From Zantedeschia hybrid cultivar (lineage: Eukaryota; Streptophyta; Magnoliopsida; Alismatales; Araceae), in NCBI GenBank assembly GCA_030544215.1, contig JARZZO010000004.1, positions 40,661,980 through 40,725,979 on the forward strand: 64,000 nt of DNA, written 5' to 3'. Numbering within the stretch: position 1 is the first letter of the stretch; the number at the start of each line of letters is the position of its first letter. A model generated the notes under the pieces. It saw only the letters and a list, made by a program, of their open reading frames with translations, was not told the origin of the DNA and searched no databases. The translations under genes and the position numbers were made by a program. Positions 32,221 to 42,325 of this stretch are shown piece after piece.

Positions 32221-33822
32221 AGGATAATTGGAGATTCTCAATTGATCCTCCGCCAAACCGTGGGCAAGTATCAAACCCGGGATTCAAAATTGAAGCCATA
32301 TCAGGAGTTAGTGAAGTCGCTAACCAGGCACTTCAGAAGGATTACCTACGTACATGTGCCTAGGTCTCAGAATATCCTAGCAGATGCCCTGGCCTCCCTA
32401 TCTTCAGCACTAGAGATTCCCGTCACCAAAAGATCAGCCACCATCACTCTACACAAGCAAGACTCGCCCTCCTTCCGGGACCCCTGGTTCCAACAATTCC
32501 TCCGCTCATCTGAACATGTCTCTGCTATCACGGAGGAACTCACCCCCGATTGGGATGATGGGAATCCGTGGTATTTTGATATCATGAACTACCTTCGCGA
32601 TGGGTCATTCCCATCTTATGCCACATCTTCTGACCGTAAGGCTATCCGCCGTGCATCTCAACGATACCTTATCTTAGGTGGTCGCCTTTTCAGAAGATCC
32701 TTCAGCGGGGTGCTCCTTCAGTGTCTAGATGATACCGAAATTCACCATGTCATGGAAGCAGCCCATGCAAGCGATTGTGGCGGTCATATCAATGGCCGTA
32801 CCTTAACTCAGAAGCTCCTCATGTCCTATTATTGGCCTTCGATGGAGGCTGATTGTTCCATATTTGTTCAGAGGTGCTTGAAATGCCAGTTACATGCTAA
32901 CAAGGTTCATGCACCTTCATCATCTCTCAAATCCGTCATTTCCCCGTGGCCCTTCGCCATGTGGGCATTCGACGTTATAGGACCTTTGGAGGATAGATCA
33001 GGCGAAATAAAAAGGAAATCATTCATCCTAGCTGCCACTGAATATTTCACTAAATGGGCTGAAGCAGAAGCATTTGTGGAAATCAAAGCATCCACGGTGG
33101 TGAAGTTCATCAAGCGCAACATTCTTGCCAGGTTCGGGACACCGCGCGATCTCATCACCGACAATGGACCACAATTCATCTCCCAAGAGCTCCAGGACAT
33201 GTGCAGTAAGTATGGCATTAATTTGCACCATTCTTCGCCTTACTATCCACAAGGAAACGGTCAGGCCGAAGCCACCAATAAGACTCTCATTCGAATCATC
33301 AAAAGAACTTGCAGATCTCACAATTATTCAGACTGGTCGGATCGCTTAGTAGAAGCTCTTTGGGCGTATCGTACTTCTGTCCGAACCCCCACCGGACAAA
33401 TACCTTATGCACTGACATTCGGAACAGATGCGGTACTTCCATACGAGATTCTCCTTCCCTCTCTAAGAGTGCAGTTGGACAATGGAATTAGCGACGCCGA
33501 ACGTCGTAAGGCCATGTTAACCCAACTGGAACTATTAGACGAAAAAAGGATAATGGCGGCAAACCACGCTCAAGTTTACAGAAATAGGATCGCAAGATTC
33601 TATGCAAAGAAGGTTCTCGAAAGAAAGTTTGAAATTGGGGAAATGGTACTCAAGAGAAAAATGATTAAAATTCCTGGTCCCAGGAGCAAATTGCATGAAA
33701 ACTGGGAAGGTCCATTTGTAATCAAGGAGGCATACTCAGGTAATGCATATCGCTTAATCAATGAAAAAGGAGAGGAGTTACCCCACCCATAGAATGGGGT
33801 GTATCTGAAGAAGTTTTACCCA
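32206..33822 (+). pseudogene. Tat second RNase H (C-terminal part) and integrase
   Basis: The frame begins VELRIIGDSQLILRQTVGKY and VHVPRSQNILADALASL, completing the archaeal-type RNase H. Integrase follows: an HHCC zinc finger (HHVMEAAHASDCGGH, CLKCQ, 32740-32890), and a core with AFDVIG (Asp, near 32969), LITDNGPQFIS (Asp, near 33160) and GNGQAEATNKTL (Glu, near 33262), so the D,D-35-E triad is complete. The C terminus reads EGPFVIKEAYSGNAYRL. A TAG at 33790 replaces a conserved Trp codon just before KKFYP-stop. Integrase inserts the cDNA into chromosomes. Confidence 0.94.
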
Positions 33823-35794
33823 TAAAAACGCACAAAAAAATTCAAAATTTTCAAAAATCCAAAAAAATGAAATATCCCAAAAAGCAACAAAAATATTTGT
33901 AAATATGCACATGCTTCAATGAAAATGACAAAAAAATTAGAAAAGACACAAAATCCAACTGTTTGGTGACTGCCACGTAACCCCCTGTCTAGGTCTAGTT
34001 GCATGATAGATTGGGTTAACATTAAGGTTTGGCTAAGACTTTGGTCCACCAGAACCTTGGACGTGTCTACTTTACTTTCATACGGATCCCTATGATCATC
34101 ATGAGATGCACACATCTACATGTTTTTCAAAGAGAACCTTCTTAAAATGAGTTCCAAGTCTTTAGTATACTGTCAAAATGCAACATTTGCTCTTCGTCTC
34201 TCGACCGATCAGGACAGTCGACACCCTTAAACGGCCAAGCTCAGCAAACTGCGGTTCCTCAACAACCCGATAGATGTAACCCCTCAAAAGGGCCCAAAAA
34301 TGAAATGTAAAGGACCAGAGCACGTGAAGAGGGCAGTGTCCCCGCAGGCAGAATATCAAATAACCCTGAAAAATGTCAAGAGTGGAAAAGAAATACAAAA
34401 AAGAAAAGGGGTTCAAGCAATCATACAAAAAAGCCTGGTCGTGACCGTGCCTGGCCATGAAATCTACCAAAGGCCTGAAAAGTCAAAATAGGGGCATCTA
34501 GGAGGTCCAAAAGGGGTCCGTTTTGTCATAGCTCGCCCTTTTAACGGTTTTGTCAATCCTCCTGTGAGGTTTGTCTCCAAAATTTCTTCACTTTTCCCCC
34601 CTCAAGGTTTTAGCACGAGATAGCTATCTAAAGACTGAATATCATTTTAAAATGGTTCGTTTTTCGAAAGATCATCATATGCTCACATGATCACAGGAGT
34701 CCAAAATGGGTGAAGAGTAATGTCAGTGTTTTTGGTAAACCAATTCCTTAACCATAATCTCAATGAGCACTCTCAAGACTTCGGACTTAGGTCAATGCAT
34801 GCGCGTCACCAATAGGTGCGACGGCGTCTAATTCCGGGTCAGCGTCGTGCGGTTGACCGTTAGGGTTCCAAGGTGTTCCATCTTATACTTTCTAGATTGT
34901 AAGGAAAGAGACCCGGGTCGGGCAAATCATTTACCTCGAAAACATTTTGGGCAAACTTGGTGGTCGGAAGCAGCTGGGAGCCTAAGCATGGCATGACGGT
35001 ATTGTCATCAGTATGAGTCTTAGCCGGTCAAGCTTAGTTTGAGGAGTCTAGAGGCCCAAATCAATCTAGATCTGTGCTTAGGATACCTGGGAAGTTGAGT
35101 GTGCATTTCCCTTCCTTCATTCAATCAGGCTAAGTTTGGGCAGTCACCAGGGGGTCGGCATCCAAAACATGTCTTCATCTACCACATACCCCACTTATTA
35201 ATATTCACTAGTATTTGCATATTTTGTTATCACATCGATTTCAATGCTCTTTCTTTTGTCTGATTAGTAGGACACGGCCCCTTGACCCTATGCGAAGGCT
35301 AGGGAAAAGGTGGTTGCTCTTTTGGGCAAGGGGCCGAAAACAGATACTACTAACTATTTCCCCTAATGTTGTGCATGCAAGAATAACAAGTATGAACAAA
35401 AAGCAAAACAAGAAGTGCCCGATGCAAATAGTGAAATATGCAAGTATAACATAATATTCATATATCACGACACAGGGGCATACCCCTGCGTCGGCTCTCA
35501 ATCCCTCTTCCTTCCTTCCGCTTCATCATCTCTCCTATCTCGAGAAGAGTGCCTCATCTGACTCTCAGCGTCATCCTCCCGAGCACGACGATGACCTGAT
35601 GCCGGTCGCATAGACCCCGATGAGCCAACAAGTCGCAATGCTCTCCACGCGTCCTCAGCGAGAAGGGAGTAAAGGTCTCTAAAGACAGAGCTCCCAGTAG
35701 GTGCCTGGCCAGCCGACGGGGCAGGAATGGGGGGACGAGCTCCTGGACTATGTGTGCTGGATCTCGTGGCTCGTTCTCACCCCTTCTTCATCAC
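33823..35794 (+). other. Tat downstream spacer, no coding domain seen
   Basis: Non-coding sequence between the integrase stop and the 3' end of antisense gene A. It has short A-rich stretches near 33830-33950. I find no repeat array or domain in either strand. Confidence 0.6.
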
Positions 35795-38274
35795 TCAGTC
35801 CCACAGAGTCCGGTACTTGAAATCAAGCTCCCTCACCTCTGTCTGCGACCTCGTCAGCTCCTCCCGTAAGCCGGCTATCTTACCCTCCCAGTACACGTTG
35901 GGGTGGGATCCTTCTCTCGCCCTGGCCTGAGCAATCCGCTCCTCTAAGACCTTATCTCTCAACTGATGATTCAGGCTCTCCAATTCTTGCGCCCTGGCTA
36001 AGGCGGTCTCCACCTCCTGACGCTGCAAAGGAACTTAGGTTTAAGCAAGCTCAATCAGAATAACACAAGAGCGGAACAAGTCTCACCTGCTGTGCCAAAT
36101 CCGCCTCCCGGGCCTCCGCACAACGGAGAGCATCCTGAAACCTCGCCTCCCAATCGACAGGGGCAGCTGGCCCCTGGGATGATGAGCCCGCACCAAGATC
36201 TCCTCGCAGCCCGTGACGGGCCAGCATCTCTCTCTGCATCACAAGGGTTTCACAAAAATCAAAGGACAATCTCACACCCGAAATCAGAAATCATACTTCT
36301 CACCAATTCTCCAATCTGGTGAAGCAGGTCACTCGTCTGTAGAACCAGAATCTCATTCTGATTCTTTAGGATCTGCACAGCTTCAGTTTCAGGCATCTGT
36401 TGCAGGAATACCACCAAGATTAGTCAATGAGAGAAGATTGGGTGAAATGGATTGAAGGGTTAGAGTGACGCACCCGCCGCGCATCCAGAAACATGCGATC
36501 CGCGTACCGTCGGGCGTAATCCCCCAAGTATCTGTAACTGTCTCGCATGAATTTATCCTCCTACAGGGCATCCCCGGTGCGGTACCATACTTCAATCTCA
36601 GCCCGCCTCACCACTCGCTAATCCTGACCGATTGCAGAAGATCGGCGACGACCGCGGTTCATATCAGGATAGGTCGGAAAGGTGAGTAAAGGCTGATGCC
36701 ATCCCTACGTGCGGTAGGCCATCCGAACAAAGAGGCCGTCACAGATGTTCACACACAGCAAGGGCACCTCCCGCCGGAACTGGGAGAGACTCTGAGACAC
36801 CCATGGATGATCGGCCAGGTCCTCCTCTGCACATGGCATCCACACCACCTGAATGAAGTAAAGGGTCAGACTTAATCATTTGTTAAGATGCACACATATC
36901 TCAAATCCCTCACCATATGAGGAGGAAATGTGTCGAGCTGGGCACGGATGTCCTCCACGCGGTACATCACGGGACGATAATCCCGGATCATTTCCCACCG
37001 CGCCATAAGTGGAGTCCATCCCTCACGATCTGCAGAGATGGCCTCTCGGCCGATGGGGAAGTGGGTATAACCCCAGATCTACAAGGGACAACACAGTCAA
37101 TGTCAACCAACATAAGTGAGGAAGGACGGAGATCGACAACCAAGAAGGATTACCTGAAGAAAAGGCGTGAATCCACCCAAATTGCTAGATCCCTGGCGAT
37201 AGCTCACCATATGGGAAAAGAGGTGACCCAACATCGTAGCTCCCCATGCCATCTTCTTCGCCGCTTGGAGGTCCTCCAACAATGGCAGATACTTTAGGTT
37301 GACCTTCTCTGAAGCTGTAGCAAATAGCAGCCTTCCTAAGAAGAACAAGAGGAAGATCCGTAAGTTCTCGTCGTCTGAGCGGCCATCCAAGTCCAACAGC
37401 ACCTCCACTCTCTCGGCAAAAGCCTCAAGAGTCTCGCTCGGCATCCGTCGTACCCGACTCAATCCTACAGACCGGGCGAAATGTCCGAGGGGTATGTGAG
37501 ATAGTGCTCCTTGAACCCAATAGTACCCCTCACCCAGGAGTCGATCTGACAGCTGCCTGTAATCCCTGAGCTCCGGACCCACTACCGGATCACCAATGAC
37601 CGGCAAGCTTGTCAAGAAGGAGACGTCCTCCAGCGTAGGCAGCATGTGTCCCCAGGACATGATGAAAGCTCTGCATCTGTCATCCCAGCGCTCTCGCAGA
37701 GCCACTAAGAAGGGCGCATCAACCATGAATGGTCGGATCCGAAACAACGGCCCGAACCCAAACGCGTCCACCTGGAAAAGGAGCCGATCGGGCAGCGCAT
37801 GGTACCAGGCCCAAACCAACTCCCAAGAAACTCGGCCCCGGACTCTCTGTGGACCCTATAAATCCCAACAAGATTAAAAGTTAAGGGCATGATCATACAA
37901 AAGGGATTCTGAGTGAGCGAGGCAGCTGGCCCCCACCCTGACGGATGGCTGACAGGCGGCGGGGCCGTCCGCCGTCCGTACGGACGGACGACACGATCTC
38001 CTGCCGTCCGCCACACCGGTCACCACGGATCAAAAGAAGAACAAAAACTAAGGGACTCACCTTCTTCTTCTTCGGGGGCACCTCCTCGTTGCCGCGGCCC
38101 TCTCCTCTTCTTCTTCTTCCTCTTCGGCGCGAAGCGGGTCCTCGCCGCCACCGTCGCTAACACCCACCTCGTCGCCGCCGCCGCTGGAGCTCGCTCCATC
38201 GCCGCCGCTGCCGCCTCATCGCCACCGCCGGTCCTCCTCCTCCTAAGAGAGCGGGGAAGCCAAACTCGCGCCAT
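35795..38274 (-). pseudogene. Antisense gene A of the Tat element: plant mobile domain plus coiled coil, spliced
   Basis: Minus strand. Exon 1 is 38274-38061 (ATG; Ala-rich, then the basic NLS-like KRKKKKRRG, donor GTGAGT). Exon 2 is 37855-37154: RCRAFIMSWGHMLPTLEDVSFL and TSLPVIGDPV, the core of the plant mobile domain (PMD, aminotransferase-like). Exon 3 is 37078-36914 (FPIGRE, ARWEMIRDYRPVMYRVEDI). Exon 4 starts 36848 (VPLLCVNICDGLFVRMAYR) and meets TAG at 36705. Later exons (36275-36088 and 36024-35795) encode an amphipathic coiled coil (VETALARAQELESLNHQLRD). Splice sites are consensus. PMD proteins occur in host silencing factors (MAIL1/MAIN) and in transposons; antisense ORFs of this kind are known in Tat elements. 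Exon assignments downstream of 36705 are tentative. Confidence 0.75.
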
Positions 38275-38357
38275 GGAAGAGTGGGGGAGAAATCGGAATC
38301 GGAAAAGAAGAGGAAGAAAGGGTAGGGAGAGAACTAGAAGGCCCCGGGGCTTCTTAA

Positions 38358-38568
38358 AGCCATCCGACGAGTCGGACGGCCAAACGAATGGCCGTCCGCC
38401 GTCATGGACGGCCATGCGCGTGGCCGTCAGACGGGTCGGACGGCCACTCGTCTAGCTGTCCGCCAACGTGGACGGCCATAAGACTGGCCGTCCGACAGGT
38501 GGGACGGCCATCTATGTGGCCGTCCACTGTCACGGACGGCTACCTACGTGGCCGTCTACAGCAGACCT
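38358..38568 (-). repeat. Hairpin array C: six units at exactly 32 bp, upstream of antisense gene A
   Basis: GGACGG starts at 38374, 38406, 38438, 38470, 38502 and 38534. Each unit is GGACGGCCA, a 6-nt loop (AACGAA, TGCGCG, CTCGTC, TAAGAC, TCTATG, CCTACG), TGGCCGTCC, then an 8-nt spacer. Loops and spacers all differ; arms carry only a few substitutions. On the minus strand the array ends about 85 bp before the gene A ATG. Confidence 0.96.
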
Positions 38569-38649
38569 TTGTCCATGTCGAGGGAGTTTTCAGGAAAGCA
38601 AAATTTGTATTATTTACTAGAATTTCAATTAATACTTTATTCCAGTGCT

Positions 38650-39725
38650 CTACGGCCCATGAAAAAGGCACATACAGCAGGTCGTACATTTGTTAAGGAT
38701 CATCGGAACAAAGATAAATTTTTCCACGGTCAGAAAGTTCAAGTAATCACGCCAGTCATCCCTCGTCTTGAGATGAGCCGTGAGACACCTAATTTTATCC
38801 TCGGGACCAAGAAGCGAGCGTGCAGGATACCATGCGTTGTGCTGAAATATCCTGGAGGTGGAAGCCACCTTTTCATCAAAATCGAAAGCTAAATGCATCT
38901 CCATCCACAACTGCAAGGTGAATAAGCTCCCCCGTACAGATCGCCCCATGCTCATGTGGCTAAGCCCTCCATATAGATGTGACAGAATCACCGGGGCAAG
39001 AGAATGACCTTTCCACAATAAGCTCAGTACGCTCACATACTCCCTTTCTAGCACAAAGCCTGAAGTTGGAAACCATAAGACTCCCCCAAGGACTAGGCAT
39101 AAGCCTCGCATCAGTCTCTCAGATTCGACCGTCTTGCGTTTAATCTCTCAGACCAACCAGTGCGCAAGGCGATCGACGAGGATTCCTCGCTTGTCAGTCA
39201 TGCGGCATACCTCCCGTTTGTCCTGCACTATATCAGCAAAGATTTCCTCCCATGCAGGCAAAGCAGAGGGATCGCCGGTGGCTAGGCTCTCCCAGCCATA
39301 GAAGATTTCTACCTCCTCCACCAACACTGTCACCTCGAATTCTCGGAACACGAACGTATGCGTCTCCGGATGCCACAGTTCGAGCAGTGCACCCAGCCCC
39401 TCCCAGTGCCAGTGAATGAAGGTGAACCATTTTGCGAACACAATGGAGCGGGTCAGATTCCACCGGCGCATATACACCCTCATGTCTAGGGTAATCACGT
39501 CCATCAGGGCCGCAAGCCATGCATACTTGTGAGTATGCCTAGCATCAGGGAATTTGGGAATAGGCTGCAGGACAACCAAAAGTCAAGAGAGAGGAGAGAG
39601 TCAAGGTAAACGACATAAAAGTTTGAGCATACCTGTCCATGGGCCAGTAGGTTGCTGAGATGGCCTTCAATATCTGATAAAATCTGAGGTTCCCTAGCAG
39701 TTGCACGAGCAGAGGGCGAGGCCAT
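38650..39725 (-). pseudogene. Antisense gene B of the Tat element: PMD-like protein, spliced, one internal stop
   Basis: Minus strand. Exon 1 is 39725-39633 (ATGGCCTCG; PSARATAREPQILSDIEGHL, donor GTATGC). Exon 2 begins at 39564 after CTGCAG and reads PIPKFPDARHTHKYAWLAAL, then FTFIHWHWEGLGALLELWHP, THTFVFREFEVTVLVEEVEI and WESLATGD. A TGA at 39148 interrupts it, after which the same frame continues (MRGLCLVLGGVLWFPTSGFV, LSHLYGGLSHMSMGRS) to 38650. The pattern of an aromatic N-terminal half followed by T-V-x-EEV resembles the PMD proteins that Tat elements carry, but the match is weaker than for gene A. The intron shows it is or was expressed from the minus strand. Function unknown. Confidence 0.65.
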
Positions 39726-39839
39726 TTTTCCCACATAAAGTTTGAGTTCTCGAAGAAAGCCTCGGGACAACCCTCCCCTTTTAAGACCACGGGATAAACT
39801 ACAAACTTTCCACGTTCTATAAAAGACAAAGGGCATGCA

Positions 39840-39985
39840 TATCCTTTGGCCTTCCACCTTTTCATAGACGGCATACCCCTTGGCCTTCCATCCTTGCATA
39901 AACGGCACATCCCTTGGCCTTCCACCTTTTCGTAGAAGGCATGCTAGTTGGCCTTCCACCGTTTTAGAAAAGGCTCACCTACGTA
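39840..39985 (-). repeat. Hairpin array D: four degenerate units at 34 bp, upstream of antisense gene B
   Basis: TTGGCCTTCC starts at 39846, 39880, 39914 and 39948. On the minus strand units read GGAAGGCCAA-loop-TGCCKTC. One unit keeps a perfect arm pair (GAAGGC/GCCTTC) and the others are partly decayed. The array ends about 115 bp before the gene B ATG. The stems match array A in the LTR. Confidence 0.85.
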
Positions 39986-40954
39986 AAGGCATATTGCCCT
40001 TCTCCCCTCTCTACTTTAAGGAGGTAACTTCACCCTCAAGTTCAGGAGACCACTTTGCTTAATATCAACAAATTAATGGTTATTCCTGGAAATCGAGTCG
40101 AAACCATATCGGATTGGCATCCTACAATTAGAATAGCCATATCTTCCATATCGGCTTTGACTCAAAACTAACCATTTGCTTCTCATCCTTCCGCAGTTTA
40201 AATACTTAAATGATATGACCATTGGATATATGAACTTTGCTAATGTGTGTTTTGCAGCTGCAGGAAATCTGAAGCAAGTAGGACCGAAGATACAGGAGGC
40301 TAATAACTTTGGGCGTATAAACTCTGAGTTCCTCTTTAAACAAAACAATGAGGAGTCTATATTCTCCAAGTTATTCGATTGGCCAATAAATCCCTCCTGT
40401 TTGCATTAGGAATTTGTTTTTCAATTTTAAACCAGCATGCATTTGCATAAGCATCCATCTTCGTCCTAGGGGCAATGACCATAGTTTATCACTCTGCTTA
40501 ACCCATTGTTGATCTGTGAGTCTGGCAATTGTTCATCTGTTAGCCCTTTGAATTGCAAGACCTTACCCTTTTCAATTCATGTGCTTGAGATTCTCTCACT
40601 TGGCGATCACATGATGCGCCAGGCCACCGTACGCCCGTTGTGTCGAGACCATTTCAAGTCACACTCCTCCATCTTTCATGCTTGAGATCCCCTTGGGCTA
40701 GATCGTTGCATCCTGGTGCGTCAAGGCCTCGCAGTTCCAGCACCCGAGGGTCCCACGGATTGTGATTCTATAGTTTGAACATTGTTCCCCTTCTTAATCA
40801 CCCTTGCAATTCGAATAGCCAACTCTCATGCATTTACCACACTCTCATACCATCTTTGGATATAGCTCATACCTTCTATGGGCTGTTCAAAATTAGGTTC
40901 GATTTTCGGAACACCAATTTATCATTCCGCTCCACTCCACTGCAAAACATGTAT
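39986..40954 (+). other. Tat 3' untranslated region
   Basis: Non-coding stretch between array D and the polypurine tract. I see no gene, repeat array or domain here. Confidence 0.6.
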
Positions 40955-40968
40955 CCCGGAGGGGCATT
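40955..40968 (+). promoter_or_regulatory. Tat polypurine tract
   Basis: The G-rich run CCCGGAGGGGCA directly before the 3' LTR is in the expected place for plus-strand priming. Confidence 0.75.
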
Positions 40969-42320
40969 TGTAGACACCGATTTTGGACCCCCTTTTGGCC
41001 ATAACCCCATTATTTTATCCATCTCATTTAGCCCATCAGATTTTCTCACATAATTCAACCCACTAAATAATCAGGCCCATTAACCAATCTCGACTTTCGC
41101 CACCTTTTTCGTGGAAGGCCAGCCAGCCCGCCTTCCACCATCCTTCGAAGGCCAACATGTCCGCCTTCCACCATCCTTCGAAGGCCAACCTGTCCGCCTT
41201 CCACCGCCCTTTGAAGGCCACCCCTTTCCTTCCACCACCCTTCGAAGGCCAACCGGGCCGCCTTCTACCTCTCCGTAGAAGGCCAGCTACCTGGTCTTCC
41301 ACGGGATTGGAAGGCAGGTTGGTTGGCCGCCCACTCCCCTAACTTCCACCTTGACCTCATCTTCCCACGATCTCCTCTACTCGCCACCCTCACCTCCACT
41401 ACTCCGATCACTCCCCACTCCGGCGACTGGTGCGCTCACCACCTCCGACCCTTGACCACTTCCCATTGGCTCTATAGGATTTACGGGGATTTAGACCCCT
41501 ATTTTCTCATATTTTTCCTTCACCTATTTAAACCCCCCATGTCCCCTCGAGAAGGGGGGTTGGTAAGGGGGTTGGCTTTGAGGAATTGAGCGGGCAAGGA
41601 GTCAGAGAGCTTCGGGAGGAACTTCAAGCGAGAGAAAGCCTTGGCAGTCGAGAAGCCGGAGGAATCTCTCGCACTCCAAATGGGCTTGTCCTCTTAACCC
41701 TCTCTTTACTTTTCTCCTTTCCACTTCATTGCATCCCCACTCTCCATCTATTCCGTAACATCTCCTTCTCTCACTCCTTTTTTCTCTTTTAACACATCAC
41801 TTCACTTTTCACACACGAGCACCCCCATCTGCATGCATGCATGTTAGGATAACCTAGCAACCCTTACTCCCAGAGGTTTTAAACAAAAAACGGGAGGTCG
41901 GTGGCCATAACATATGGTCATCTTCCCTCCCCAAACACCCATCCGGTGCGTTTCCTTCCAATTCTAGTTGATTTCTATATTTGCATGGATAGATTCTACA
42001 TATCACAGTCCTAATCGGGTTATTTTCTTCCTTTGTCTTGTCTTTTCCTTTCAGGGATCCTTACCGTATTTCTGTGTGTAGATTGCCGAGCTCTCCTCCT
42101 CTGGCCGGCCGGAGGAAGAGAAGAGGAAACCGCCGTCCCCCGCTCCCTCAGAACGTGATCACTCTCACCATCCTGCGGAGCATAGGGACCGTAAGGTAAT
42201 GCTCCTAGCGATCACACACCTTAATTTCTAACCCTTCCAAATCGCCGCAGTGCTAAAACGAACGAAGAAGCCCTCGCCCGAAGCCCGCAGCAGTGACGAG
42301 GGACATTCCGGGCGCCTACA
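40969..42320 (+). repeat. Tat element 3' LTR (1352 bp)
   Basis: Matches the 5' LTR closely outside its hairpin array. The TATTTAAA box is at 41525-41532. Confidence 0.95.
41110..41312 (+). repeat. Hairpin array A in the 3' LTR: six units
   Basis: Compared with the 5' LTR, one unit is missing and the two units with loops ACATGT and ACCTGT are in swapped order. CCTTCTAC (41261-41268) pairs with GTAGAAGG (41275-41282), where the 5' LTR has CCTTCCAC pairing with GTGGAAGG (24856-24863, 24870-24877). Confidence 0.93.
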
Positions 42321-42325
42321 CCACC
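42321..42325. repeat. Target-site duplication of the Tat element, right copy (CCACC)
   Basis: Identical to 24526-24530. Confidence 0.95.

Larger units (their letters stand above)
24531..42320 (+). mobile_element. Tat-lineage Ty3/gypsy retrotransposon, complete with TSD (17.8 kb)
   Basis: LTRs at 24531-25915 and 40969-42320 start TGTAG and end CTACA. Between them, on the plus strand: a probable primer-binding site, a hairpin-bearing leader, gag, protease plus G-patch, RT-RNase H, a second RNase H of the archaeal type and integrase. The second RNase H upstream of integrase is the accepted mark of the Tat lineage. Downstream of pol are 7 kb with two minus-strand spliced genes, in keeping with the extra and antisense ORFs known from Tat elements. 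All plus-strand coding parts have stops or frameshifts, so this copy is defective, but LTR similarity suggests it is the youngest large insertion here. Confidence 0.95.

Noticed and set aside
38374..38568. CRISPR array
   Set aside because: Regular repeats and variable intervals recall one, but the context is a plant retrotransposon, units are 32 bp with 6- and 8-nt variable parts, and there are no cas genes.
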